Origin: Ensifer sp. Root278
GTDB lineage: Bacteria; Pseudomonadota; Alphaproteobacteria; Rhizobiales; Rhizobiaceae
NCBI RefSeq assembly: GCF_001429285.1
Contig: NZ_LMJJ01000034.1
Span: forward strand, 125,159 to 189,158
Direction of reading: 5' to 3'
DNA: 64,000 nt
Shown: positions 23,369-32,822 of the stretch, one piece after another
How positions within the stretch are numbered: the first letter of the stretch is position 1
Layout: every line of letters starts with the position of its first letter
Made by a program: the position numbers and the translations under genes
Notes under the pieces: generated by a model
Told to the model about the DNA's origin: nothing
The model's input: the letters and a program-made list of their open reading frames with translations, nothing else
Databases searched by the model: none

Positions 23369-26124
23369 CAGCTATAGATCTCGATCGTTCCGTTGTTGAG
23401 GTTGATGTCCATCTTGTTGTTCTGGGACAGGATGCGCCCGGAGCGGACCAGGCCAATGTTTGCTATGTTGAGCTTCAACTCGCCGGCCTCGATGACGATC
23501 GGCAGGAAGGCGTTGCTGCCACCGTTCCAGACGACGAACTGATCGGCCTTCACCGCGAAGCGTGATTTGAGCACGCCCCCCTCAGTGTAGATCTCGATGT
23601 AGAAGCCACTGTCCTTGAACGCGTCTGCGAGGGTCGCCCGGAGCATGACCGAGAATCGGGCATTCACGCCCGACTGATCGGCTGCCGCCTGAAACTTCAC
23701 CAGCCCGCCGGCGAAACGACCGTTCACATCAGCGCTCACGCCGTTGATGCTGGTCGACAATGCGCTATCGGCATTGGCGCGCGTCTGCTCCTCGGTGATG
23801 AGCCGTGCCAGATTGGTGCCGACTGTGGCATCGAGCTGAGTGACGGAAGTGCTCAAGGCACTGTCCGCGCTCGCTCTTGTGCTTTCCTCGGTAACCAGGC
23901 GCGCGAGATTGGTATCGACCTGAGCGGTGAGCGAGGTGATCGAACTCGCCAACGCACTATCGGCCGTTGCTCGCGCCGTCTCTTCGGTGATCAACCGCGC
24001 CAGATTACTGCCCACGGTCGCCGTCAGCGCCGTGTAGAGCTGGGCGATCGCCTCGTCATCAGAAGCACGCACGCGCCTTTCTTCGATAATCTGCGCAAAG
24101 GCGTCACCGACGGCAGCTTTCAACTCCTGCCGCTTGATCTCGCCCACCGCGCCCTCAATTGAGAACGCGGTCGTCAGGTCTTCGAACTTTCGCCAAACGC
24201 CGTCGAACTCGCCCTGAAGCTCTTCGAAGCGGTTCTTCACATCGTCAAGAACCTGACCGAGGCCGACCTGAACGCTAATCGACCCCGTGGCGGTTGCCGT
24301 GGTCCGCCATGGCGTGAAAGTCCGCAAGCGATCGGGATTGGTCTTGATTGTCGCCCGGGCCACATAGACCTTGTCCGATAGGACGTTCTTCGTAGTCCGG
24401 TACCGACCGGTTTCCGGCTCCGCACACTGATCGGTGAACTCTTCGATGGTCCCGTCGACGCGATAGACAAAGAGCACGTCGGTCATGGTCGGATCATCCG
24501 GCGGGTCCCAGACGAATTCGAGCGCCGGTACATCATAGCCGTTTCCGCCCTGGATCATGCCCCCGAGGACATTGAAGTTCTGCACCGTGAACAGCTGCGA
24601 AGGATTGATCGGTGCGACGGGCGGAATGACGATCGGGCCCGGCTCGATGTCGGCGTCGTCATAGATGTCGGCGCCCGCCTCGGTGAGTTCGAGTGTGCCT
24701 TCGAACTGCTCCGAGAGCCGCCATTCCGCGACCATCCAGGTCTTGCCTTCGTAGGTGACCCATTCACCTTCCTGCACTGCAAAGCCCACGCGACGGCTGA
24801 CGGGGACCGTCGCCGTGCCACCCTTGCGGTTCTGGCGATAGCGGATGCTGAGCAGATATTGAGCGACGTCGGCGTCGTGCACCTGAAGGAAGTCGTTGGA
24901 CGTCTGCCGCGGGCGCTTGTCGGCGGCAACGTCCGCATTGACGACCACTGTCTTCAGACTTTCCGGATTCCACATAGCATCCGGAGAGGTGAACTGGCCG
25001 GATAGATGGTTGTAGAGCGCAAAGGCCGACTTGCGGAGCTGCTTCTGCTTAGCGCGCTTCGCCGGTATGTCCTGCGGCGTGATGTCGAGAACAGGGATCT
25101 GCGGCGCGCCGACGATGACGCCGGAAAGGCCGCGCCTGTTGACGCTATAACCCGCCATCGCGTCATCGAAGGCAGACAGCGCTTCGGTATGGTCGGTATC
25201 GCCGTCCACCCAAAGCGAACACTGATAGACCGGCTTTCCCTTTCTCAGCGTGCGGCAATAGTTGATGGCCGTGAAATAGGACGCGAGATCGAGTTGGCCG
25301 AGGCTCTTGCCCTCGCCCACAATCGTGCGGCCAGAGCGCAGACCTCGGAGCCCAAGCTGATAGTTGAGGCGATGGATCGCCGGATTGAGTGTGTGCACAT
25401 GGGTCGAAGGATCGTTGAGACGCTGCGGGCCGTTGCCGCCCGCGACCGTGGAATCTTTCGTCGGATCGTATTCGCGAAGGCCGCGTAACACCCATTCAAA
25501 GTCCGGGCGCCCCCTGCCAGCATCACGGAAGAACTTGAGATGATAGTAACGGTAGACGACGACGTAGCAGAAGCCACTCAGACGGCTTGTCGCTTTCCAC
25601 GAATTGCCCAGAGCGGCAGTCTTTGAGACAAGCTCGGCATCAGCCACCTGCCCCGGTCGACCGTCATAAAAGCGAATATCGATCGAGCTGTTGCCGTCGC
25701 CATCAATGTAGCCTTCGACGAAGTAGCGAGCGGCTTCCCCGCCAACCACAGGCTTCGCAACAAGATTAGCCTTCGCGCCAAACATATAGACGTACGGCTC
25801 CAGCCCATCGCACCAGCCGTTGGCCAGAATGAAGACGTCGGCATTCATCTTGTTGCCTTTGTCCCACTTGGCGTAGTAGGCGCGGTGTCCCTTCGTCTTG
25901 CCAGTGCCGAAAAGCGAACCGGCAGGAACGTCGCCGCCCATCTGCACCTGCCCTTGAACGGCAGTGAACTTCTGCTTCTTCGGCTGGGTCGCTTTCGAGA
26001 AGGCGAATTTGGTGCCAAAAGCCAGAGCGCCACCAATCAGCTTCGCGACAGAGATGGAGGCGCCGAACAGCGACAGTGTCGCCGTGCCCGCCAGCAGCGT
26101 GCCGATTGCAGAGAATATTGCCAT
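23368..26124 (-). CDS. Tail tip (central fibre) protein, J-like
   Basis: 918 residues, the size of siphovirus host-specificity proteins. A hydrophobic N-terminus (about 1-37) is followed by a long tail-hub-like region, fibronectin-like strands (about 510-620, VPALEFVWDPPDDPTMTDV) and, around 690-800, three degenerate repeats of about 32 residues built on NLARLITEE.TRA.ADSALS. The C-terminus is beta-rich. It follows the NlpC/P60-like gene by 7 nt, the usual order (peptidase then tip protein). Confidence 0.75.
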   Translation of the reverse strand: MAIFSAIGTLLAGTATLSLFGASISVAKLIGGALAFGTKFAFSKATQPKKQKFTAVQGQVQMGGDVPAGSLFGTGKTKGHRAYYAKWDKGNKMNADVFILANGWCDGLEPYVYMFGAKANLVAKPVVGGEAARYFVEGYIDGDGNSSIDIRFYDGRPGQVADAELVSKTAALGNSWKATSRLSGFCYVVVYRYYHLKFFRDAGRGRPDFEWVLRGLREYDPTKDSTVAGGNGPQRLNDPSTHVHTLNPAIHRLNYQLGLRGLRSGRTIVGEGKSLGQLDLASYFTAINYCRTLRKGKPVYQCSLWVDGDTDHTEALSAFDDAMAGYSVNRRGLSGVIVGAPQIPVLDITPQDIPAKRAKQKQLRKSAFALYNHLSGQFTSPDAMWNPESLKTVVVNADVAADKRPRQTSNDFLQVHDADVAQYLLSIRYRQNRKGGTATVPVSRRVGFAVQEGEWVTYEGKTWMVAEWRLSEQFEGTLELTEAGADIYDDADIEPGPIVIPPVAPINPSQLFTVQNFNVLGGMIQGGNGYDVPALEFVWDPPDDPTMTDVLFVYRVDGTIEEFTDQCAEPETGRYRTTKNVLSDKVYVARATIKTNPDRLRTFTPWRTTATATGSISVQVGLGQVLDDVKNRFEELQGEFDGVWRKFEDLTTAFSIEGAVGEIKRQELKAAVGDAFAQIIEERRVRASDDEAIAQLYTALTATVGSNLARLITEETARATADSALASSITSLTAQVDTNLARLVTEESTRASADSALSTSVTQLDATVGTNLARLITEEQTRANADSALSTSINGVSADVNGRFAGGLVKFQAAADQSGVNARFSVMLRATLADAFKDSGFYIEIYTEGGVLKSRFAVKADQFVVWNGGSNAFLPIVIEAGELKLNIANIGLVRSGRILSQNNKMDINLNNGTIEIYS

Positions 26125-26131
26125 TTAGGAA

Positions 26132-26536
26132 CTATCCGAGATGAAAGGTCGCGATGACGTCGGAAAGGCCATGATCGGAACGGCCTCTCTCGGTTTTGGT
26201 GGTGAAGCGCAGGCCGTTGCAGACGCCGACATGCTCGGCGCCATCGGCAAGACGCAGAATGACCAGGTCGAAGTATTGCGCCGACGCGGCGCCGTCCGGT
26301 TCCTGACCAAGTTCAGCTGACCAGAAATCGACAAGGCTCGAAAATCCGCGTCGGCGCAGCGCGACATGCGCCCCCCTCAGGGTCTTGTAGGCGCTGCGAT
26401 ATTTCTCGACGAGCGATGTGCCGTGCAACACGTCCGCCATGGCGCAGCCGAGGTGAAAGCAATCGGCCAAGCCATAGGCATAGGGGGTCGACAGCTCACG
26501 CTCGAGCGTGGCCGATCCGATACGAAACCGTTCCAT
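26132..26536 (-). CDS. NlpC/P60-like tail peptidase (DUF6950 type)
   Basis: 134 residues from ATG 26536. The Cys in YAYGLADCFHLG is placed like the catalytic Cys of phage tail NlpC/P60 proteins, and HVGVCNGLRF near 110 offers the His. It presumably opens peptidoglycan during DNA entry. Lies between the hub proteins and the tip protein, as in other siphoviruses; the plus-strand moron at 26627 is inserted just upstream. Confidence 0.65.
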   Translation of the reverse strand: MERFRIGSATLERELSTPYAYGLADCFHLGCAMADVLHGTSLVEKYRSAYKTLRGAHVALRRRGFSSLVDFWSAELGQEPDGAASAQYFDLVILRLADGAEHVGVCNGLRFTTKTERGRSDHGLSDVIATFHLG

Positions 26537-26626
26537 GAACTCTCTCGATGACACGACTATGAATTGCAATTAGACAACCAGGGCGGCTCGCTTGCCGTGA
26601 CTGGTCGAAATACAAGAGGATCTGCT

Positions 26627-27406
26627 GTGCTTCGCTATATCGTTGCAGCGCTCGCCGTAGTCGCAATTTCGTTGCTGCCGGGGTCGCCGGCAGCGGCCCC
26701 TACCAGCGTGGTCGCCGACGGGCAGTCCGTGACGCCCGCAGACTTGTTACCCAGTTCGGTTTTCAAACTGGGGATGCCTATCGGTGAACTGGAGGCCCTG
26801 CTGGCTAGGGACTTTAAGGGTTGGGAACGCTCCGAAACGACACGAAGCCTGAACAACCGCAAAGACCCGAAACTCCCGGATTTTGCCAAGGCACCCTACC
26901 TGCAGACAATACAAATTACCCATCTGGACGAACGAGAAGGTGTCCGCCGGACCTACTCCCTCGCGTTGGATTCGCCCTTGAGCGGAAGCCGTCTCTACTC
27001 TGTGGTTCTCGAGCTTGAGGCGCTGGGGCCGTCAAATGATCTCGGGTCGGTCATCACCGTGGCCCCCTATCTCTATGCCATGTGGGGGAATGCCCATCGT
27101 GGATCGCACAAGCGCGATCGCGCACGTTTCACCTACCTGTTCGATCGGCAAGGACAGCTCGTTCGCGACAACGGCGCGAGTTGCGCTCCTTTGTTTCCCG
27201 CCATGGTCAGGTTGGATGAAAAGACGCCCGACGAGGTAATGAAGGTTCTCGCAATGATCGACTCATCTGGCTGCGGCAGTTCCAAAGACCTGCACCTCCG
27301 TCTGCGAGACGATGGCAACACGATCACTGGATCGCGGTTCTATAATTCCGACGTCACGAACAATCCTCGCGACGTGCTAAAACGCGTGCGCTACGGCCAA
27401 CCATAG
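26627..27406 (+). CDS. Moron: secreted hypothetical protein, 259 aa
   Basis: Plus-strand gene inside the minus-strand tail operon. GTG 26627 follows AAGAGGA. Residues 1-25 form a signal peptide (LRYIVAALAVVAISLLPGSPAAA), giving a periplasmic or exported product. Two Cys (SCAPLF and SGCGSS) could form a disulphide. No family recognised. Isolated antisense genes of this kind are often expressed in lysogens and alter host surface or immunity. Confidence 0.65.
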   Translation: MLRYIVAALAVVAISLLPGSPAAAPTSVVADGQSVTPADLLPSSVFKLGMPIGELEALLARDFKGWERSETTRSLNNRKDPKLPDFAKAPYLQTIQITHLDEREGVRRTYSLALDSPLSGSRLYSVVLELEALGPSNDLGSVITVAPYLYAMWGNAHRGSHKRDRARFTYLFDRQGQLVRDNGASCAPLFPAMVRLDEKTPDEVMKVLAMIDSSGCGSSKDLHLRLRDDGNTITGSRFYNSDVTNNPRDVLKRVRYGQP

Positions 27407-27412
27407 ACCTCC

Positions 27413-28006
27413 TTACCGTGAAACCTGTCCCCATTCTTCTGGGATCGTTCCGACTGTGGCGACATATTCGAGCCCCGTGTCGGTTTCGTCATTGTCAAAT
27501 TGTTGCTCGGCCTGAGATCGCTTCACCAGCGTCTGACCTCGCGCCGACCGACCGGGCGGCTGAAGCTCGATTGTGACCGAGAGCGTGCGAGTGCCGTTGT
27601 CATCGACAGCGCCCTTCTCGTAGCGGACGTTGTCAATCTCATAGATACTGGAGGCAAGGATGCCGAGCACCTGGTCGCTGTTCGGCACGCCGGCGAGATG
27701 CGTGATGATGACCGGAGAGTTGGGGTAGTCATAAAGTTCAAGCTGCGCAATCGCATCCTCGGGATCCGTGACCGGGATGTTCGAGAAGCGCACCGTTCGG
27801 CTGGTGACCGAGACCCCGAGCGCGCTGCGCATCTCCCCCGGCTGAATGAACCGGTTCGGCAGGTAGGTCAGCCCATTGTAAGTGTAGGGCCGACCGCCCC
27901 GATGATAGCCAACCGTCTTGCCGGGCAAATCGAAGCGGATCAGGTCGATACGTGAAATATGCCCGCTCTCAAGAGCAGCGACGACGGCGGGATCAAGAAT
28001 GCTCAT
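27413..28006 (-). CDS. Phage tail hub protein (DUF2163-like)
   Basis: 197 residues starting MSILDPAVVAALESGHISRIDLIRFDLPG, a start typical of DUF2163-type tail proteins, with GRPYTYNGLTYLP soon after. Precedes the NlpC/P60-like peptidase and overlaps the upstream gene by 4 nt, in the standard order for this tail type. Probably part of the hub under the tail tube. Confidence 0.65.
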   Translation of the reverse strand: MSILDPAVVAALESGHISRIDLIRFDLPGKTVGYHRGGRPYTYNGLTYLPNRFIQPGEMRSALGVSVTSRTVRFSNIPVTDPEDAIAQLELYDYPNSPVIITHLAGVPNSDQVLGILASSIYEIDNVRYEKGAVDDNGTRTLSVTIELQPPGRSARGQTLVKRSQAEQQFDNDETDTGLEYVATVGTIPEEWGQVSR

Positions 28007-28671
28007 GAGTAGAAAACCTCAGTTGCTGTGAACGAGGGAGAGCGGTTTGCCCATGATTTCTTCCCGTCGTAACTGCCGGGATCGATTTGCATGGTGCACG
28101 AAGGCTTCTCGAAATGAACGGTGCAAGTTGTGTTGAAGACGCCGGTATCCAGGCCGTATCGGATCGTCAGCGTCGCGACGCCGCTTCCGTTTGCGGTCGC
28201 CGGCGCGATGATCCGATGCAGGGACCGCACAAGCTGGCTCTTCCTGATCTCGGCGTAGTCCCCGGCCGACAGACGGAACCCAGCAGGAAGCCCGGAAACT
28301 ACGATCGTGGTCGGGTTCGTGATTGCTTGAAGGACGGCATCGCCGTTGAAAGCCCCACCCCCGGCTTTGGTGCCGGAAAGCGGGAGACCCGTGTCGTGAG
28401 CTAGAGGTCGGGGCCGGAAGACATCATGAGCCAAGAACGTTTGCCCATTGTCGTCAAGCTGCATCATGAAAGCATCCATGACGCCAAACTCAGGACGAAG
28501 CAGCGGACGGGTCACGTAGCTGGCGACCCAATAGGGCGTTCCGAACGTCTGGCTTTCGGTTCGGCGGCCTTCCATCTGATCACTATTGCGAGGCTGGATT
28601 GGGTCGAACCTGCATTCGGCCCAATCCTTCCGTCCGTCGGTGAATTTCGGAAGAGGAACTGGATCCGGCAT
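28003..28671 (-). CDS. Distal tail protein, hypothetical
   Basis: 222 residues; overlaps both neighbours (ATGA downstream, 1 nt upstream). Begins PDPVPLPKFTDGRKDWAECRFDPIQPRN and is beta-rich. Located right after the tape measure, where distal tail proteins are encoded. No domain was identified with certainty. Confidence 0.6.
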   Translation of the reverse strand: MPDPVPLPKFTDGRKDWAECRFDPIQPRNSDQMEGRRTESQTFGTPYWVASYVTRPLLRPEFGVMDAFMMQLDDNGQTFLAHDVFRPRPLAHDTGLPLSGTKAGGGAFNGDAVLQAITNPTTIVVSGLPAGFRLSAGDYAEIRKSQLVRSLHRIIAPATANGSGVATLTIRYGLDTGVFNTTCTVHFEKPSCTMQIDPGSYDGKKSWANRSPSFTATEVFYS

Positions 28672-30773
28672 CAGTAGACCTCACCGCCGTTGTCGTACTC
28701 GTTTTGCTTGCCCTGATCGTAGGCGCGGATGTTCTCGATGGTCACGTTCTCGCTCTCGGATCGGATTGTCGGCCGGAACATCGGACCTTCCTCCCCGATG
28801 ACGCGAAGGACGACCTGCATCGGCTGCGCTTGAGCGGGCGAACTGCTTTGTGCGGGTGCGTTGGTGTTTGCTGGCCGGTACAGGCGATGATTCGGGATCA
28901 CCTCTTCGCCGCCTTTGAAGCGGACCAGCTCAGGCCCCTTCTCGCCGACCCAAGCGACCCCGGGTCGTGCCGACGAGGTGCCGGTCGCGTATCCGCGCAG
29001 ACCTGCCCAAGGATCGGCAGACGATGAGCCGCCACCGAAGATGCCGCCGAGCAGTCCCAACAGGCCACCGCCACCCTTCCCCGCATTGCTGACCGTGAAC
29101 ACGGCGTCGATGACGTCGGTCAGCAGCTTGTCTGCGATGCGATCGAGGACCCCGAGTGCCGCGTCACCAAAGGATCGCCATATCGACTTTCCGCGCTCGA
29201 TACCGGCGAAGAAGTCATCGAAAAAGCCTTGGGTGAGCACCTTGCCGAAGTCGAGCGCCTGGCCCAACAGCCGAGTCTCTTCCTCGATCGACGCCATGGT
29301 CTCGGCGAGGCCAGCCAGTTCGCTCCTCTGGGCGTCAGTGAGCGAGATGCCGCGCTGCTGCGCTTCGTTCAGGAACTGCTGCTCATATCGGAGCGCGGCC
29401 GCCGCCCGTTCTGTGAGGCCCATTGCGTCCCGCTCCGCCTCGAGCATTGCGATCTGGCGCTTCGCCCCGGCGACGATGTCGGCGTATTTTTCCTGCTCGC
29501 TCTTGCCAGCGCGCTTCTTCGACTTCTCGTCGACGTCGGTCAGGCCTTTAGCGAGCTCGCGCAGTTTGTCAGAGGCAGCCGACGCGCCTCGACCGATGGC
29601 GTCCACCACGCCGCCGACATAGTCAGTTCCTTGAGCGGAATTGTAGGCATCGCGGGCGGCCTCCATGGCTGAGCCTAGAGCTCCGGAGTTGGAGTTGGTT
29701 ATACGCCCGAACTTCACGGGCTCAATGATCAAGTCGTTGTAATTCTTAAGCGGCTGCCCAATGGATTCCATCCAAAGCGCATAGTTGTTGATCAGGTTGT
29801 TGAGGCCATCTACGGCCTTCTGAACCATGCTCTCGATACCGCGAATGACCATGTCTGCGGTCGAATAGACGAAATCTGCGATCGCTTCAGGGAGCCGTCC
29901 CCATACCGCCTTGATAGCTTCGTAGCCGCCAATGAATGCGCCGATGACGGTATTGATGCCGTTTTTCGCGTCGGCGACGATGTCGCGCCCAAAGATCTCC
30001 TTCAGTTCGTCGCGGAAAACGATGGCCGCGGCGACAGCTGCGGTAATACCCGCAACGAAGGCAATCGCAGGGTTTGCCAAGGCGAACGCGCCGGCAACAA
30101 TACCCAACTGTACGACAAGGCGACCGAGCAGAGCGATCAAAGAAACAATACCCCCGACGATGGTGGGAGCGTACAGCAGGGTCAAAGCCCCTGCCGCTCC
30201 GATCGCAAAGGGGGCGATCGGCTCCAACACGTCGGCTAGGCCTATCAGCGCGGACTGGGCGAGCTTCGACCAGTTTACGAACTGCAGCAAAGCGGCCACG
30301 AGTGCGATCAGACCAATTGTGATCAGGCTTACCGGCGATATGACCGACAGGAATGCTTCACCGAGCCCCCGCACTGGGTTCTCCATTGTCGACAACACAG
30401 CGGCGAGCTGAGTTCCCTGCTGCAACGCAATCTGCATCGGCCCCATGCCCATCTGGGCGGAAACGGCAATATCCTGGAACTGAGCGGCGATGTTGGCGAG
30501 ATTGCCCCTCCCCCCCGCGTTGTGACTGTTCTGGTTCGCCGCCACGTTCATCAAATGGATTTGCTTCGATGCCGCCGCAGCGGCGGTGCCCTCGGCGGCA
30601 TATGCTTTCGCGGCAGCTGACGCCGCGCCAGTCACACCACGATTTGCGGTGGTCAGTCCGTCAACCTCGGCCTGCGCCCGCGCCGCCGCACCGGATACCT
30701 TGTTCAGTTCCGTCGTGGCGCGCTCGGTCCCGTCCGTCTTTACCTGGATACCGAGTTGGGCGATGTCTGCCAT
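28671..30773 (-). CDS. Tape measure protein
   Basis: 700 residues. Sets tail length and reaches the host membrane during DNA injection. N-terminal coiled coil (ADIAQLGIQVKTDGTERATTELNKV), several hydrophobic segments about 150-250 (Ala/Gly/Val-rich), and a C-terminal region with a GY-rich end (GLRGYATGTSSARPGVAWVGE) typical of the family. Preceded by the tail chaperone frameshift pair, although two plus-strand morons separate them. Confidence 0.85.
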   Translation of the reverse strand: MADIAQLGIQVKTDGTERATTELNKVSGAAARAQAEVDGLTTANRGVTGAASAAAKAYAAEGTAAAAASKQIHLMNVAANQNSHNAGGRGNLANIAAQFQDIAVSAQMGMGPMQIALQQGTQLAAVLSTMENPVRGLGEAFLSVISPVSLITIGLIALVAALLQFVNWSKLAQSALIGLADVLEPIAPFAIGAAGALTLLYAPTIVGGIVSLIALLGRLVVQLGIVAGAFALANPAIAFVAGITAAVAAAIVFRDELKEIFGRDIVADAKNGINTVIGAFIGGYEAIKAVWGRLPEAIADFVYSTADMVIRGIESMVQKAVDGLNNLINNYALWMESIGQPLKNYNDLIIEPVKFGRITNSNSGALGSAMEAARDAYNSAQGTDYVGGVVDAIGRGASAASDKLRELAKGLTDVDEKSKKRAGKSEQEKYADIVAGAKRQIAMLEAERDAMGLTERAAAALRYEQQFLNEAQQRGISLTDAQRSELAGLAETMASIEEETRLLGQALDFGKVLTQGFFDDFFAGIERGKSIWRSFGDAALGVLDRIADKLLTDVIDAVFTVSNAGKGGGGLLGLLGGIFGGGSSSADPWAGLRGYATGTSSARPGVAWVGEKGPELVRFKGGEEVIPNHRLYRPANTNAPAQSSSPAQAQPMQVVLRVIGEEGPMFRPTIRSESENVTIENIRAYDQGKQNEYDNGGEVY

Positions 30774-30833
30774 GGCTTTTCCTTTTCGGAGAACGTGCGC
30801 TATCGTCCCGCCGTTTCAATCGGAGGATGATTC

Positions 30834-31295
30834 ATGCGCAGCACTGCGGTTGCGATTTTGATTTTTCTGGCGAACGTCTGCTTAGCCCAGGCGGCAGATG
30901 AAAAAGCCGATCCGCGAGCCGTGGATTATTGCAAAGCGACAACGGGGACTTTCGTCGGGGTCGCTGAGTGCTTGCCCGATGCACATGTGGCCGTCAAAAC
31001 ACTAGACGCATTCGAGAACCTTTACCCGACGGCGGCTCAAACGTTGCGAACGAAATGTGCCGAGCGAAACAAGGGCAACACCATCGGTACTGCGGTGTGC
31101 GTTACTGAAGCCATCCGCGCCGCGCTAGATCTAAAAAAGGCTCTTCCATCGGGATCAAAACTCGACGACCCGGTGTTCGAGGCTGTTTCGGATACCGCGT
31201 TGAGCGAGAAACTCGACCAAGCCAGAGAGGCGGCGAAAGCTACATTCCCGAACCAGAGCGTGTGGGGCGGATCGAGCTACATGCCTTATAAATAG
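30834..31295 (+). CDS. Moron: secreted Rap1a/Tai-like small protein
   Basis: 153 residues with CGGAGG upstream. Signal peptide (RSTAVAILIFLANVCLAQA). The mature part has Cys at YCKATTGTF, VAECLPD, TKCAERN and TAVCVTE, an arrangement resembling Rap1a/Tai-type immunity proteins; this similarity is tentative. Inserted opposite to the late operon between tape measure and tail chaperones, so probably expressed from its own promoter in the lysogen. Confidence 0.6.
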   Translation: MRSTAVAILIFLANVCLAQAADEKADPRAVDYCKATTGTFVGVAECLPDAHVAVKTLDAFENLYPTAAQTLRTKCAERNKGNTIGTAVCVTEAIRAALDLKKALPSGSKLDDPVFEAVSDTALSEKLDQAREAAKATFPNQSVWGGSSYMPYK

Positions 31296-31415
31296 CACCG
31301 AGCCCATCGGGAACAAGTGCGGTAGGCGAAGTGCCTATTCTCGCCCAGGCGGATATTAGAGCCTCGACATCAATCAACACGCGTGTTTCACTTTGATCGA
31401 AGGTGACGCACACGA

Positions 31416-32078
31416 ATGGAGGCTAGCATTTTCTGGTTGGTCTTATTGGTCGCAGCAGGTGCTGCTATTTATCTATTTCAGAAGTCTAGACCGCCGAAAG
31501 CGCACCAAGAATCGCTGCCTCGTCGACAGGAATGGGGTGCCTCCGAGAAGGGAAACCCGACTCAGGTTTACAAGGGCAAGAACGTCACCGTGTTCGAATC
31601 CGATGGTGGGTGGAAATTCACTATCGGTGACCCGAACGATCGACGTGAACCGTATTTTTCCGAACCGTATGAGACTGTCGACATAGCGAAGACGGAAGCG
31701 CTCCGGCACATGAACCGCCTACCCTCGCTACACCAATCGTTGCCGGAGCAGCGTCGTGAAGAGCGTCGCCAAAAGGAAGAGGAACAACGCGAGGAGTTTG
31801 TTTCCAACGAACCCGAGATTATCGCCGCATTAGCGGCCTCCGTTGACACCGCAGCCAACATCACTGAGCTCAGGAAGATCGAGCGCAAAGCGGAGACTCA
31901 ACTCCGCCGCGTGGACCGGGTTGTAGATTCTATCGCAATTTACGGTTCCGACGATGCGATCGAGAAAGCGTTGCTTGTCCAGAAAGACGCCCGTGAATTG
32001 TTGGAGAAGATCCGCGCCCGCGTCGTCGAACTGAAAGGGAAACCCAAGACAAAGAACGGTGGGCCATCCGACAGTTAG
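31416..32078 (+). CDS. Moron: membrane-anchored coiled-coil protein, 220 aa
   Basis: One N-terminal TM helix (EASIFWLVLLVAAGAAIYLF), a short globular part, then two charged helices (about 108-135 and 155-215). Ends 4 nt into the tail-chaperone frame on the other strand (tail-to-tail). AAGGTG lies upstream. No family recognised. Possibly a superinfection-exclusion factor, by analogy only. Confidence 0.6.
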   Translation: MEASIFWLVLLVAAGAAIYLFQKSRPPKAHQESLPRRQEWGASEKGNPTQVYKGKNVTVFESDGGWKFTIGDPNDRREPYFSEPYETVDIAKTEALRHMNRLPSLHQSLPEQRREERRQKEEEQREEFVSNEPEIIAALAASVDTAANITELRKIERKAETQLRRVDRVVDSIAIYGSDDAIEKALLVQKDARELLEKIRARVVELKGKPKTKNGGPSDS

Positions 32079-32443
32079 TTTGCAGCTTCTCTGGCTCTAA
32101 TCGCCTCACTCTCTTTCTCGATCTCAGCGCAAAAGCACGCATCGATCGCCTTGAGAATTGAGGCCTCTTCGCGTGTGACAATGTTGCCCGTGACTTGGCA
32201 CCAGGCGATCAGATCAAGGTTCGAAACCGGTACCGGCCCCGAGAAGCCCGGCGGCTGTGACTGCCGGAGTTCCCAGAACCAATCCCAGATGAAGGTGCCG
32301 TGTTCGGGCACCTCTGCGTCTGGACTTTCAGTCTCGAACGCCTCATTGCGTTCCCGCCTGGTCTCGCCATCCTTATCTCGGACGCTGTCATATCGAGCGA
32401 TGACGGCGACCGCCTCGGCTAGGGCCTCGCCGAGCTCTTCGTA
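32075..32443 (-). CDS. Tail assembly chaperone extension (gpT-like), reached by -1 frameshift
   Basis: Frame from 32443 down to 32075, 122 codons, entered after the slippery site at 32443-32449. Continues YEELGEALAEAVAVIARYD, then VPEHGTFIWDWFWELRQ and AWCQVTGNIVTREEASILKAID, a pattern seen in the small second chaperones of siphoviruses. The fusion (122 + 122 = 244 residues) would be the minor gpGT-like product linking tail tube subunits and tape measure. An internal GTG at 32311 could start a 78-aa protein instead, but without a good ribosome site. Confidence 0.7.
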   Translation of the reverse strand, partial: YEELGEALAEAVAVIARYDSVRDKDGETRRERNEAFETESPDAEVPEHGTFIWDWFWELRQSQPPGFSGPVPVSNLDLIAWCQVTGNIVTREEASILKAIDACFCAEIEKESEAIRAREAAN

Positions 32444-32808
32444 AAATTTGCGCGATCCTCCGCGGCAGATGCGACCTGATCATAGATCCAGCCGGCCTCT
32501 TCCAGCACCTCGCGGGCCTTCTCGAAGTTGCATTCGGGCTTCTCGCCCTTCCAATCGTGATCGCCCCAGTCCCAGGAAGCGATCGCGGCCGCCGCCCGGT
32601 CCAGGTACTCGGCCTCGACCTTGGATGCCGTCAGCTTCTTCTTGCGGCTGGCGAGGAACTTGTCGCTATGCTGGCGGGCGATCCGCTTGACGGCGTCGCT
32701 CTCGGTCGAGCGGATCATGAAGCGGATGCCGATCGGTTCGTCCGTATCCGGGCCGGTGAGCTTCAGTTCGTAGAGCTGTTCAGAATTGACGAGCTTGGAA
32801 ATGTCCAT
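32419..32808 (-). CDS. Tail assembly chaperone (gpG-like)
   Basis: 129 residues in the normal frame, starting MDISKLVNSEQLYELKLTGPDTDEP. It sits after the tail tube gene and before the tape measure, the place of lambda gpG. Most ribosomes should finish here; a minority shift frame at residue 122 to make the longer fusion. The mix of the two forms coats the tape measure during tail assembly in related phages. Confidence 0.8.
   Translation of the reverse strand: MDISKLVNSEQLYELKLTGPDTDEPIGIRFMIRSTESDAVKRIARQHSDKFLASRKKKLTASKVEAEYLDRAAAAIASWDWGDHDWKGEKPECNFEKAREVLEEAGWIYDQVASAAEDRANFTKSSARP
32443..32449 (-). promoter_or_regulatory. -1 ribosomal frameshift site A-AAT-TTT
   Basis: Canonical X-XXY-YYZ heptamer in the zero frame, seven codons before the stop of the first chaperone (TAG at 32419-32421). 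Slipping back one base continues into the next frame at TAC 32443-32441. Confidence 0.8.
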
Positions 32809-32822
32809 GGTTCACCTTCAGA

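Noticed and set aside
23750-24060. Repeats as a CRISPR-like array
   Set aside because: These are degenerate protein repeats (about 32 residues) inside the tail tip gene; no conserved DNA repeat with unique spacers exists in the window.
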